Shown here in pieces: positions 1-7,994 of a stretch of 64,000 nucleotides of DNA; the stretch's first letter is position 1; each line of letters begins with the position of its first letter. The stretch is from the NCBI GenBank assembly GCA_000702685.1, contig JNJD01000006.1, positions 434,001 through 498,000 on the forward strand, read 5' to 3'. The notes under the pieces were generated by a model. The model did not search any database. It had not been told where the DNA came from and saw only the letters and a program-made list of their open reading frames with translations. The DNA is from Lachnospiraceae bacterium AC2028 (GTDB lineage: Bacteria; Bacillota; Clostridia; Lachnospirales; Lachnospiraceae). The position numbers and the translations under genes were made by a program.

Positions 1-490
1 TCATAGTGATCTCCTTGCGTTTTCCGGCCAGCTGAAGATAGAAAACCGGAGAATAAAGCATCATAAAGGGAAGTGCACCCAGCAGCGATACATAAATATA
101 CCGGTATATGTATTCATTTAACGCACTGCCCTGCGCGAGAAGATCCGAAAGAGGTCTGCAGAAAAACGCAAATGCCGAAAAAAGAATTCCGCAGATGAAT
201 GTAAGCGTCAGGGAACTGTGATAATACCTGACGGCCGATTGAATGTTCTCTTTTCCCGCCTCACGCGCGGAAAGGAGGCTTCCGCCCGAAGCTATCAGGG
301 CACCGATACTGCAGAGCACAAGATACACAGGCATCGACAGCGTGACCGCACTGAGTCCGTCCTTACCGAGTACAAGCGAGATAAAGACGCTGTCTATCAG
401 AGCATTGACCGTTCCACCCAGTATTGAGAACATGATCGGGAAAAGATTGATCAGATATTGTCTGCGTAAAAAACTGTCGTCGTAGTTCAT
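1..490 (-). CDS. MATE-family transporter, 5' part only (cut by window edge)
   Basis: The reading frame is open from an ATG at 490 to the window edge, giving about 163 residues of the N-terminus. It reads MNYDDSFLRRQYLINLFP and continues with at least four hydrophobic segments of about 20 residues. The stretch LINLFPIMFSILGGTVNALI is typical of the first helix of MATE (NorM-like) drug/metabolite:cation antiporters, and a polysaccharide flippase of the same superfold is the main alternative. The ATG overlaps the stop of the upstream ATP-grasp gene (ATGA), so the two are translationally coupled. Its substrate cannot be told; the neighbour suggests export of a cell-surface building block, which is inference. 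Confidence 0.75.
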   Translation of the reverse strand, partial: MNYDDSFLRRQYLINLFPIMFSILGGTVNALIDSVFISLVLGKDGLSAVTLSMPVYLVLCSIGALIASGGSLLSAREAGKENIQSAVRYYHSSLTLTFICGILFSAFAFFCRPLSDLLAQGSALNEYIYRYIYVSLLGALPFMMLYSPVFYLQLAGKRKEITM

Positions 491-1647
491 AGTAAAGTCG
501 AGAACTTAGCCTTCTTTCCTTTAAACACTTCATCAAGCATCTTTTTGGTATCATCCCCGAAAAGAGGTCCGCAGGTAACCTGCATATCATTGATACCGCA
601 AAGAGTGAAATTCACTTCAACAAGTACGGCTTCACCGTTCTCATCGATCGCAACATCCCATCCGACAAGTCTGAAATGGCTTATTGAGGGGTGTGCATTC
701 TTTACCAGTTCATACGCCTTGTCCATATATGCAAGACGCTTGTCTCCGAATCTGTATCCGAGTTCAGGATGCGTATCCGTCTGTCGCCCGTCATGGAAAA
801 CTCCCGTTGCGGTGAGCTGTCCGTTTTCACCTATCCCGCAGATGACCCCTCCGTGGGAACTGTTATCGACGCGGTCTCCGCCCACACCGATCCTCGACAT
901 TGCACGAAGAACCTTGACCTCGCATCCGTCCATCCAAGTCATGATGCGGATGGTATTTACAGAGGAAGGATTAAGTGCGGCCATATCCGCATGCTGCTTT
1001 ATAGGCTCCTGTATGATCGCATCCGTCTTAATGCCGCGTAGAATCCTGCGGAATTCATTGAATTTATCGTCGCCGGAAATAAAATGCACTCCGAAACCGC
1101 CCTCGGAAAGCACCGCCTGCTTGAGGACCACTTCGTCCTCCGCAAGGATGCGCTTTTTTACCTGCTCGGGAGTGATCAGCCTGCCGCTTCCATCAAGCCA
1201 GCTTTTGCCGACACGCATGGCAACGGTCCTCGGCTGAGGAGTGTCCGGAAAGAGCTTACTATAGTAACACTTATTGTCCATATAACACGATTCACGCCTG
1301 TCATTGTAGAACCGGTCAATGTACATAAAATAAAAATCTTCCGGAAGGTATTCCGGATAGAATTTTCCGCCGGAGCGGTATGTGTAAAGCCTGTGATATT
1401 TATCGTCCATATGACGTACATAGGGACGATAGAAATCATCTATGGCCTTCTTCTGCTCGGCGGTCAGTTCCGGTATATCCTTAAAGGAAGGCAGCGTGAT
1501 CTTACGCGAAAGACGCATTACGGCCGCGTTGTTCAGAAGATCGAGACTGGTACTTCCTTCATGATATTTACCGGTAAGTATTGTATAGACGTTATCTTTA
1601 AATACCTGAAAACCGGAAGGTAAAGTATTCATATAAAAAGAGATCAC
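487..1647 (-). CDS. Sugar-transfer-associated ATP-grasp protein
   Basis: 386 residues. The C-terminal two thirds look like an ATP-grasp fold of the sugar-transfer-associated type: a lysine strand (EVVLKQAVLSEGGFGVHF), the hinge segment IIQEPIKQH, the core SVNTIRIMTW, and a late acidic metal/ATP site (GWDVAIDENGEAVLVEVNFT). Proteins of this kind usually sit in surface-polysaccharide clusters and are thought to ligate or decorate sugars; the exact reaction is unknown. The gene overlaps the STAS gene upstream and the transporter downstream by 4 nt each, so the three are made together. Family assignment is fairly firm, role is inference. Confidence 0.7.
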   Translation of the reverse strand: MISFYMNTLPSGFQVFKDNVYTILTGKYHEGSTSLDLLNNAAVMRLSRKITLPSFKDIPELTAEQKKAIDDFYRPYVRHMDDKYHRLYTYRSGGKFYPEYLPEDFYFMYIDRFYNDRRESCYMDNKCYYSKLFPDTPQPRTVAMRVGKSWLDGSGRLITPEQVKKRILAEDEVVLKQAVLSEGGFGVHFISGDDKFNEFRRILRGIKTDAIIQEPIKQHADMAALNPSSVNTIRIMTWMDGCEVKVLRAMSRIGVGGDRVDNSSHGGVICGIGENGQLTATGVFHDGRQTDTHPELGYRFGDKRLAYMDKAYELVKNAHPSISHFRLVGWDVAIDENGEAVLVEVNFTLCGINDMQVTCGPLFGDDTKKMLDEVFKGKKAKFSTLL

Positions 1648-1943
1648 TCCTCAATATTGAGTATATCGATGAATCCGGTGACCTCGAAGATCTCCATGAC
1701 TTCTTCGTTGGCATTTCTGATCGTCATGCTTCCCTGCTTGTTCATGATCTTCTGTGCGGATAAAAGAACACGAAGACCTGCGGAAGAAACATACGCAAGA
1801 TTCTTAAGATCAAAGATGAGTTCCTTGATGCCTTCGATGTTGTTCTTGACCTCTTCTTCAAGCTGAGGTGCCGTCATGGTATCAAGTCTTCCTTCAAGAG
1901 CGATCTCAAGTTTTGTTCCGTCAAGAGTTTTGTCGATAGTCAT
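1644..1943 (-). CDS. STAS-domain protein, anti-sigma factor antagonist type
   Basis: 99 residues, one STAS domain of the SpoIIAA/RsbV type. The phospho-acceptor region is intact: AYVSSAGLRVLL contains the conserved Ser-Ser-Ala-Gly turn in which a serine is phosphorylated by a partner-switch kinase in the family. No kinase (RsbW/SpoIIAB) or PP2C phosphatase lies within the window, so the partner may be beyond the left edge or elsewhere. The gene starts about 20 nt after the diguanylate cyclase gene and overlaps the ATP-grasp gene by 4 nt. Inference: it gates the surface-polysaccharide/export module it is coupled to rather than a sigma factor. Confidence 0.85.
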   Translation of the reverse strand: MTIDKTLDGTKLEIALEGRLDTMTAPQLEEEVKNNIEGIKELIFDLKNLAYVSSAGLRVLLSAQKIMNKQGSMTIRNANEEVMEIFEVTGFIDILNIEE

Positions 1944-1964
1944 ATTGTTCTCCTTTTTATATGA

Positions 1965-3185
1965 TCACCTGGCGTTGGGATCTTCACCACGTGACAATTT
2001 AATGGCTACTTTATTCTCATACATGCGGTCATCCGCAAGTTTAAGAAGCTCCTTAAGATCGAAATCATCCTTGCCGTATGCAAGGCCGCAGGCAATGACG
2101 CACTCGACTTCTTCCTTGTTCTCATTGAGCTTTGCAAGTGCATCTTCCCAGTCCTTCCTGAGCTTTTCCGCTTCCGTCTCGGTCATGTCCCAGCCCAGAA
2201 GCATGAATTCGTCTCCGCCCATACGGAAACCGTAAACATTGTCTCTCTCGACAGCCTGAAGACTTCTGGCAGCCTTGACGAGGAGTGCATCACCCGCCTC
2301 ATGTCCGAGGTTGTCATTGGTACGCTTAAGGTAGTTGACATCCATGTTATAGATGGCAACCCGACTTTGCTTTGGCATGAAATCGGAAAGCATGGACATA
2401 TACTTACCCTTATTGTACAGACCGGTAAGCTTGTCATGCTCACTTTCATAAGTGATCTGTTCACGCAGCAGTCCGTTTTCAATGAACAGCTTTATAACGT
2501 TGTAATGCATGCTGAAATTGTCGTCATCCTCGAGACCGTCGGCATACAGATACAATGCATAATCGGTGCCATGGATTGCACGGTCGCAGATATAGCAGAG
2601 ATAATCTTTCTCTCCGAGATCGGGAAGCCTTCTGAACTCACCCTTGGTGGACTCGAAAACATCCTCTCTTTCAATACGTGAACTCTGTATCGACTTGGTC
2701 TCTTTATCAAGAAGATGTCTCTCCATCTTCCTTCCGCGGCCGATATACATGACGACGCTTGATACTTTGAAATATTTGAGAACAACCGGCAGACAGGATT
2801 CGTAGTTGCCTGAAAGCTTTTCCAGCATTGCCGTCTGGAATGCGCTCAGCTCTCTCCAATCCTTAAGATAGCCTGAAACATCACGCAATAGAGTTGCATA
2901 CTGACTGGTGTTATAGACATGATGCAATATCACCTCGGTTCCGTCCTGAGTTACGGGAAGGGAACGCGCTGTGTAATAATTGCCGCCGGTCCTGTCTGAT
3001 ATTTCCCAGTCTTCCTCATGATCGATAGTCTCCGTATCAATGTTGAACGCAGACCATGCCGACCACTGTTCATCGGAGAAATTCTCGACTCTGTTACGAT
3101 AGAGTATCTTACCCTGTCTGTCGGTAATGATGAATTCTCCGGCACGATTTTTTACAAAATCACTGATGATCTTCTCATAATCCAT
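1965..3185 (-). CDS. GGDEF-domain diguanylate cyclase with N-terminal sensor region
   Basis: 406 residues from the ATG at 3185, chosen because GGGGGG lies 5-10 nt upstream; a longer frame from 3215 has no ribosome site. The N-terminal 230 residues form a PAS/GAF-like sensor region (start DYEKIISDFVKNRAGEFIIT). The C-terminal GGDEF domain has FRMGGDEFMLLG near residue 325, so it should be catalytically active in making c-di-GMP from GTP. The RxxD product-inhibition site is not conserved (RDNV at the expected place). No membrane segment is seen, so it is probably cytosolic. A TATAAT box at 3218-3223 on this strand could drive this operon. It is the first of three GGDEF proteins in the window; no EAL or HD-GYP protein is present. 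Confidence 0.85.
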   Translation of the reverse strand: MDYEKIISDFVKNRAGEFIITDRQGKILYRNRVENFSDEQWSAWSAFNIDTETIDHEEDWEISDRTGGNYYTARSLPVTQDGTEVILHHVYNTSQYATLLRDVSGYLKDWRELSAFQTAMLEKLSGNYESCLPVVLKYFKVSSVVMYIGRGRKMERHLLDKETKSIQSSRIEREDVFESTKGEFRRLPDLGEKDYLCYICDRAIHGTDYALYLYADGLEDDDNFSMHYNVIKLFIENGLLREQITYESEHDKLTGLYNKGKYMSMLSDFMPKQSRVAIYNMDVNYLKRTNDNLGHEAGDALLVKAARSLQAVERDNVYGFRMGGDEFMLLGWDMTETEAEKLRKDWEDALAKLNENKEEVECVIACGLAYGKDDFDLKELLKLADDRMYENKVAIKLSRGEDPNAR

Positions 3186-3281
3186 AAATACCCCCCGATA
3201 TGAAAAATCACTCATTAATTATACACGATACAGGGATTATTATCATCTGTTTTATGCTCATAAATATGTATGATTTTACTC

Positions 3282-3318
3282 TTTACTTTCACAAGATAAA
3301 GTATTAAAATTTTATCTT
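3282..3318 (+). promoter_or_regulatory. Promoter with perfect palindrome over the -10, upstream of yerC-like gene
   Basis: TTTACT (3282-3287) and TAAAAT (3305-3310) are 17 nt apart, a good vegetative promoter. The -10 lies within a perfect inverted repeat, AAGATAAA (3293-3300), ten bases, TTTATCTT (3311-3318). A palindrome centred on the -10 is what an autorepressor operator looks like, and the gene it drives encodes a TrpR-like DNA-binding protein. Operator function is inference. Confidence 0.6.
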
Positions 3319-3378
3319 GGTAAAGCATTATAACCATCACCCGCAACACGGGTGCCGTCATAAAGGAGAATCCTTAAG

Positions 3379-3678
3379 ATGAACGATAAATTAAGATCTG
3401 AATCGGTGGATCAGCTGTTCAAGGGAATCCTGGAACTTGAGACCGTGGATGAGTGCTATTCATTCTTTGAAGATCTCTGCACGATCGGCGAACTCGTAAG
3501 TATGTCCCAGAGATTCGAAGTTGCCAAGATGCTCAAGGAAGGCCAGACCTATCTAGCCATATCCGCTAAGACCGGCGCTTCTACCGCAACTATAAGCCGT
3601 GTAAACAGAAGCCTTACATACGGCAATGACGGATACGATATCGTCCTTGCCAGAATGAAGGACGAAGACAAACAGTAA
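3379..3678 (+). CDS. yerC: YerC/YecD-family TrpR-related regulator
   Basis: 99 residues, a single all-helical Trp-repressor-like domain. The helix-turn-helix is the segment TYLAISAKTGASTATISRVN (about 58-77), typical of the YerC/YecD family found across Firmicutes. The ribosome site AAAGGAGAA precedes the ATG at 3379. The family's ligand is not established; a tryptophan or other small-molecule co-repressor is plausible. The gene stands alone on the plus strand between minus-strand units, has its own promoter with a palindromic operator candidate and its own terminator. Autoregulation is inferred from that palindrome. Confidence 0.85.
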   Translation: MNDKLRSESVDQLFKGILELETVDECYSFFEDLCTIGELVSMSQRFEVAKMLKEGQTYLAISAKTGASTATISRVNRSLTYGNDGYDIVLARMKDEDKQ

Positions 3679-3732
3679 TCCCGGAAACGAGTGAAGGTTT
3701 CGTCCGCTCACCATATATGATCACTGCATAAT

Positions 3733-3767
3733 AAAGGACGGTTGCAACTGCAACCGTCCTTTTTCTT
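3733..3767 (+). terminator. Intrinsic terminator after the yerC-like gene
   Basis: A perfect stem AAGGACGGTTG / CAACCGTCCTT with a six-base loop is followed by TTTTTCTTT on the plus strand. It separates this gene from the convergent bactofilin gene. Confidence 0.85.
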
Positions 3768-3774
3768 TATATTT

Positions 3775-4269
3775 TCATTTCTCGGAATCAGCCTCGACTA
3801 TGTTCTCTTCTACGGGTTCAGGCTCCGTATCCTTGGCGTCTTCCAGCGCATCCCTGACTTCGGCCTCGGCTTCCCTGCGGTCTTTTCTTTCCTTGGCCTT
3901 GTAGGATAGCTTATCTTTATTTCTCTCCGGCACCCCGTCCTCACTCATTATGATCTTGCCCTGGAAAAGAGCCTTCTCATCAATAATGATATTACCGGTG
4001 TGGATATCACCTATGATCCTGGAGGTCGATGAAAGCTCAGCTCTTTCGGGAGCGATGATATTGCCTTCAATATCCCCTCCGACAATGATGCCGCTGCATT
4101 TAACATTGCCTTTGATGACGCCGCTGGTTCCGACAACAAGTGTACCCTCGACATTCACGTTTCCCGTGATCTTACCGTCTATTCGCGCAGATCCCGGAGC
4201 GGCAAAATCTCCGTTCACAACAGAGCCCTTGCCAAGAAGCGTGCTTATATTCAGTTTCTGATTTTTCAT
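3775..4269 (-). CDS. Bactofilin
   Basis: 164 residues. The core (about 15-120) is a run of short beta strands of the pattern GKITGNVNVEGTLVVGTSG, GNVKCSGIIVGGDIEGNI, GDIHTGNIIIDEKALFQGKI, the right-handed beta-helix of polymer-forming bactofilins. The tails are polar; the C-terminal 45 residues are rich in Lys, Arg and Glu. Bactofilins polymerise without nucleotide and position cell-envelope enzymes. The gene lies 34 nt downstream of a membrane-anchored M23-like protein, the same pairing seen in organisms where bactofilin organises peptidoglycan remodelling for cell shape. Confidence 0.9.
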   Translation of the reverse strand: MKNQKLNISTLLGKGSVVNGDFAAPGSARIDGKITGNVNVEGTLVVGTSGVIKGNVKCSGIIVGGDIEGNIIAPERAELSSTSRIIGDIHTGNIIIDEKALFQGKIIMSEDGVPERNKDKLSYKAKERKDRREAEAEVRDALEDAKDTEPEPVEENIVEADSEK

Positions 4270-4303
4270 TACCTTTACTCCCTTATAATAGGTGCGGCAA
4301 AGA

Positions 4304-5128
4304 TCAGCCGCTTATTATCATAACCTCGTCGGGATCGATGTATTCTCCGTTACGGATCATCTCATATCCCAGTGAGGTATTTCCCGATTTGAGATTGTAA
4401 AGTGTATTTCCTACAGAAACAGTATCACCCTCGGATACGACAGGGTCACCGTCATTCATATACACGGTCATATATCCGTTACCGTGATCGATGGTGATGA
4501 CATTATAGAATCCGAGGTCTTTAACTTCATTATCGCTGCCGTCGGTGCTCTCGCCCGCGACATAATATTCGGCTATTGAGCCGTTGTCATTTCTCTTGGG
4601 ATTTGTCCTGATCTCGATGACGGTTCCGCATGCGGTTGCCCTGACAAAATCACCTTCGGAACCGGTCAATATGACTACAGGTATATCTCCGTCAGCCGTA
4701 ATGCGCATCGAAGCCGATCCGCTCATGGGGAAATCGGTCGGAACATACATGTTCTCGATCTGGGTGCTCATCACTCCCAGCTCTTCGCTCTTTGCATTGA
4801 CTGTCTGACTCAGAACCTGTATTTCATTATCTTTGGAAGCTATAGTGGAATTAAGGCTTATAACCTGAGCTTCAAGCTCGGCTATCTTCGCATCCCTTAT
4901 GCCTATGCTTTCGTTATAGCTGTTTATGATACCGGCTTCATTGGCAAAGTATCCGATGGATATGCCGATAAATACGGCAAGAAAGATCACGCCGAACCAG
5001 ATAAGTCCCTTATGAACGACAACGGGTCTGATCTTCTCATTTACATCGCTCGATGCAACGATCATCTGGCGATTGATTTTTTTTCTGTGCCTGGAATCCT
5101 TAAGCACATACACAAAGCGTGAATCCAT
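4304..5128 (-). CDS. Membrane-anchored coiled-coil protein with degenerate M23 (LytM) domain
   Basis: 274 residues. A basic cytoplasmic N-terminus, one membrane segment near residues 42-64 (LIWFGVIFLAVFIGISIGYF), a coiled coil at about 70-122, then a LytM-like beta domain (about 130-274). Active M23 enzymes carry an HxxxD and an HxH that hold zinc. Here the HxH position reads TSLGYEMIRNGEYIDP, where family members have HLHFE, and no HxxxD is seen. I therefore predict a catalytically dead domain that binds peptidoglycan or regulates an active hydrolase, like FtsEX-partner or DipM/EnvC-type factors. It is the first gene of a two-gene unit with bactofilin. Confidence 0.8.
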   Translation of the reverse strand: MDSRFVYVLKDSRHRKKINRQMIVASSDVNEKIRPVVVHKGLIWFGVIFLAVFIGISIGYFANEAGIINSYNESIGIRDAKIAELEAQVISLNSTIASKDNEIQVLSQTVNAKSEELGVMSTQIENMYVPTDFPMSGSASMRITADGDIPVVILTGSEGDFVRATACGTVIEIRTNPKRNDNGSIAEYYVAGESTDGSDNEVKDLGFYNVITIDHGNGYMTVYMNDGDPVVSEGDTVSVGNTLYNLKSGNTSLGYEMIRNGEYIDPDEVMIISG

Positions 5129-5166
5129 TAAACCTCCGTATCCGGTTCGAAACCGATTATTGGGTA

Positions 5167-5195
5167 ATTATATCCGTTTAAAAAAATGAATGCAA
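5167..5195 (-). promoter_or_regulatory. Promoter for the M23-like/bactofilin unit
   Basis: On the minus strand TTGCAT (5190-5195) and TATAAT (5167-5172) are 17 nt apart, with the ATG about 40 nt further on. Confidence 0.65.
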
Positions 5196-5266
5196 TTAAA
5201 TTGCAATAATATCGTAATAATTTCGAAAATTTTAACCATATCTGATCAAAAAAGAATGATTTTTGG

Positions 5267-5299
5267 TAAAAAAAAGGGCTCCGGTGGGAACCGAAACCC
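5267..5299 (-). terminator. Intrinsic terminator after hisA
   Basis: On the minus strand GGGTTTCGG and CCGGAGCCC pair (two G-U pairs) around a short loop, followed by a run of eight or more T. It ends the dapA-dapB-hisA transcript. Confidence 0.8.
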
Positions 5300-5321
5300 T
5301 TTTTTGGATCATTTTTCAGTT

Positions 5322-6095
5322 TTACGAACAGATCTTTACGATCTCATCCATCTCAAGCTTTCCGCCGTAGATATCAAGTGCGGAACCGACAGTGATGTCA
5401 ACTTTTCCTTCGCACAGATCTCTTATGGAAATAATATCTTCATACGATGCAATGCCGCCCGCATATGTAACAGGTCTGAGATCGAAGTCCTTAAGGATCT
5501 CAAGCACTCCTTTTTCGGGACCGTTTGCCTTCCCCTCCGAATCAACCGCATGTACGAGGAACTCATCACAGAATGCGGACAATTCTTCCAGCAGTTTCAG
5601 TGTGAGTATCTCGTCGGTCTTCTTCTGCCACCTGTCCGTCATGACAAAATACGAACTGTCGATCTTCTTACAGCTGAGATCAAGGACGAGTTTATCGGGC
5701 GTGGCCGCTTTGCTTATCTTATCGAGATTATCCTTGTTGATGATACCGTCGGCAAAAACATATGAAGTCACGATCACATGAGATGCACCGGCATCCAGGA
5801 ACTCACCTGCATTTTCAGGATTTATTCCTCCGCCGACCTGCAATCCTCCCGGATATGCCTTCAATGCTTTAATGCACTCTTCATATGATGCTTCATATTC
5901 GGGAGTGCCCTTCCTGTTCAGGATTATCGCATGCCCGCCGCTCAGCCCGCGTTCTCTGAACATATCCGCATAATGAACCGAATCATATGCCGATACATAA
6001 TTCTCCGATGCCGACGAGCCTTCATCCTTAAGGGATGAACCTATTATCTGCTTTACTATTCCGTTGTGGATATCTATACAGGGACGAAATCTCAT
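5322..6095 (-). CDS. hisA: Phosphoribosylformimino-AICAR-ribotide isomerase, eukaryotic (His6) type
   Basis: 257 residues, a (beta/alpha)8 barrel that isomerises ProFAR to PRFAR in histidine synthesis. The sequence follows yeast His6 rather than ordinary bacterial HisA: CIDIHNGIVKQIIG, LQVGGGINPENAGEFLDAGA, HVIVTSYVF, KLVLDLSCKK, VTYAGGIASYEDI and DITVGSALDIYGG all line up with His6 from memory. The catalytic aspartates (Asp in CIDIH, Asp in LDLSC) are present. It is not in a his operon but overlaps dapB by one base (TAATG), so it is expressed under lysine-riboswitch control. A regular hisA may exist elsewhere in the genome. Confidence 0.85.
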   Translation of the reverse strand: MRFRPCIDIHNGIVKQIIGSSLKDEGSSASENYVSAYDSVHYADMFRERGLSGGHAIILNRKGTPEYEASYEECIKALKAYPGGLQVGGGINPENAGEFLDAGASHVIVTSYVFADGIINKDNLDKISKAATPDKLVLDLSCKKIDSSYFVMTDRWQKKTDEILTLKLLEELSAFCDEFLVHAVDSEGKANGPEKGVLEILKDFDLRPVTYAGGIASYEDIISIRDLCEGKVDITVGSALDIYGGKLEMDEIVKICS

Positions 6096-6868
6096 TATTT
6101 CTTAAGCGACTCCTCTATGACGTTACTCATATCATAGAACCCTGCGGGCTTTCCTGCAAGGAATACCGCAGCGCTTACCGCACCCTTTGCAAATACGGCT
6201 CTTGAATATGCGGTATGCGAGAAGGTGATGACCTCATCGGTTCCGGCGAAAATGACATCATGGTCGCCTACGATCGTTCCGCCTCTTACGGCACTGATAC
6301 CGATCTCTTTATCGGGTCTCTTCTCTCTTCTCTGCGATCTGTCGAATACATATTCATATTCATTGCCCAGAGCTTCGTTAACGGAATCCGCAAGTGCAAG
6401 GGCTGTTCCGCTGGGTGCATCGAGCTTCATGCGGTGATGCTTTTCAACGATCTCGATATCGAATCCCGAAGGAGCAAGTATAGCCGCAGCCTGCTTAAGA
6501 AGATTCTGGAGAAGGTTGATGCCGAGGCTCATATTGGCGCTCTTTAAAACTGCGATCTTTTCGGAAAGAGCCTTTGCTCTGCCAAGCTGCTCCTCCGAAA
6601 GTCCGGTAGAGCACAGAACAAGCGGAAGGTTCTTAGCCTCGCAGTAATCCATCAGTTTGTCGACTGCAGCTGCGGATGAAAAATCGATGACAACATCCGC
6701 CTGTACATCGCATGCATTTATGTCAGTGAAAACAGGATATCCGTTAGTGGAAATATTGTCGGCGATATCGATGCCGGCAACGATCTCAGCATCGCTGCGC
6801 TCTTTGACGATCGCGGTGATCATCTGCCCCATACGGCCGTTGCAGCCGTGCATGATTATTCTTGTCAT
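6095..6868 (-). CDS. dapB: 4-hydroxy-tetrahydrodipicolinate reductase
   Basis: 257 residues from the ATG at 6868, selected because AGAGGAAAA precedes it; a longer frame to 6889 would start inside that ribosome site. N-terminal Rossmann motif GCNGRMGQMI binds NAD(P)H. The catalytic segment EKHHRMKLDAPSGTALALA contains the His-His and Lys of the active site and the substrate-binding SGT. It reduces the DapA product in the lysine/diaminopimelate pathway and works as a cytosolic tetramer. It sits between dapA (64 nt upstream) and hisA (1-nt overlap). Confidence 0.95.
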   Translation of the reverse strand: MTRIIMHGCNGRMGQMITAIVKERSDAEIVAGIDIADNISTNGYPVFTDINACDVQADVVIDFSSAAAVDKLMDYCEAKNLPLVLCSTGLSEEQLGRAKALSEKIAVLKSANMSLGINLLQNLLKQAAAILAPSGFDIEIVEKHHRMKLDAPSGTALALADSVNEALGNEYEYVFDRSQRREKRPDKEIGISAVRGGTIVGDHDVIFAGTDEVITFSHTAYSRAVFAKGAVSAAVFLAGKPAGFYDMSNVIEESLKK

Positions 6869-6931
6869 ATCATTTTCCTCTTTTAACATACAGCCCGCAA
6901 AGTTTCCTTCACGGGCCGTTTCCTTACTTCA

Positions 6932-7867
6932 TCAGTCTTTGGAAAGATCGTTGAATTTGATTACTGCGCCTTCGGCTACCTTGATGCCGTAATCGGAAAG
7001 GGACTTCTTGAGTCTTGCGGCATTTGCATCTTCCATTTCGGTAAGGGGAAGACGAAGCGGTCCCGCATTCATTCCCATAAGGTTAAGAGCGGTCTTAACG
7101 GGGATGGGATTGACTTCACAGAAGAGGCTTCCGATGAGGTCGAGTGCTTCAAGCTGGAGCTTGCAGCTCTTCTTTACATCACCTTCAAGGTAAGAAGCAA
7201 CGATGTCGTGAGTCTGCCTGGGTGCAACATTGGAAAGAACGGAGATGACTCCGAGTCCGCCGAGTGCAAGCAGGGGAACGATCTGATCGTCATTGCCGGA
7301 GTAGATTGCAAAGTCCTCATCCATGATCGATGCAAGTGTTGCAACCTGGGAGATGTTACCGCTTGCTTCCTTGATCGCAACTACATTCTTAGCTCTCTCA
7401 TTGATCTTCTTGACGGTTGCGGGAAGGATGTTGCAGCCGGTTCTTGAAGGAACATTGTAAAGGATGACGGGAATCTTTACGGCTTCCGCAGTCTTTACGA
7501 AATGCTCGACAAGACCGTTCTGTGTAGCCTTGTTGTAATAAGGGGTAACAAGAAGGAGTGCATCTGCTCCTGCCTTCTCTGCTTCTACGCTGAGGTAAAT
7601 GGCGGTCTCGGTTGAGTTGGAGCCGGTTCCGGCAATGACGGGAACTCTTCCGGCTACCTTCTCTACGGTATGTCTGATAACATTCAGGTGCTCCTCATGG
7701 GTAAGGGTAGATGCCTCACCTGTTGTTCCGCACGCTACGATTGCATCGGTTCCGCCCGCGATCTGGAATTCGATAAGCTCGTCAAGCTTTTCGAAATTAA
7801 CGCTTCCGTCTGCGGTCATGGGTGTTACGAGTGCAACTGCTGCTCCTGTGAAAATCGGTTTGCTCAT
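6932..7867 (-). CDS. dapA: 4-hydroxy-tetrahydrodipicolinate synthase
   Basis: 311 residues, a TIM-barrel aldolase condensing pyruvate with aspartate semialdehyde, the first committed step to diaminopimelate and lysine. Key pieces are CGTTGEASTLT (the Thr-Thr pair), LYNVPSRTG with the catalytic Tyr, and NVVAIKEASGN with the Schiff-base lysine. The ATG at 7867 follows AGAGGAG. The leader of about 325 nt carries a lysine riboswitch and terminator, so the enzyme is expected to be shut off by lysine. It is the first gene of dapA-dapB-hisA. Confidence 0.96.
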   Translation of the reverse strand: MSKPIFTGAAVALVTPMTADGSVNFEKLDELIEFQIAGGTDAIVACGTTGEASTLTHEEHLNVIRHTVEKVAGRVPVIAGTGSNSTETAIYLSVEAEKAGADALLLVTPYYNKATQNGLVEHFVKTAEAVKIPVILYNVPSRTGCNILPATVKKINERAKNVVAIKEASGNISQVATLASIMDEDFAIYSGNDDQIVPLLALGGLGVISVLSNVAPRQTHDIVASYLEGDVKKSCKLQLEALDLIGSLFCEVNPIPVKTALNLMGMNAGPLRLPLTEMEDANAARLKKSLSDYGIKVAEGAVIKFNDLSKD

Positions 7868-7900
7868 TTTAGTACTCCTCTCGAATTTTGTTTACGTGTC

Positions 7901-7929
7901 ATAGTTAACGTCACCATGACGTTTACTAT
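7901..7929 (-). other. Long hairpin in the dapA leader, downstream of the riboswitch terminator
   Basis: ATAGTAAACGTCA and TGACGTTAACTAT pair with one mismatch around a three-base loop. There is no T run after it, so it is not a terminator. It lies about 35 nt before the dapA ATG and may protect or shape the read-through mRNA. Confidence 0.5.
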
Positions 7930-7956
7930 TCGTCAGCCTTCTTCATACCTTCCGAG

Positions 7957-7994
7957 AAAAAAGAAGACTGACACGTAATAAAATACGGTCAGCC
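7957..7994 (-). terminator. Lysine-riboswitch terminator (expression platform)
   Basis: On the minus strand GGCTGACCGTA pairs with TACGTGTCAGTC (one unpaired T) around a six-base loop, followed by TTCTTTTTT. It directly follows the lysine aptamer and should stop transcription when lysine is bound. Confidence 0.8.

Noticed and set aside
2951-3145. Small frames inside the GGDEF gene
   Set aside because: Other-frame shadows of the real gene, no ribosome sites.
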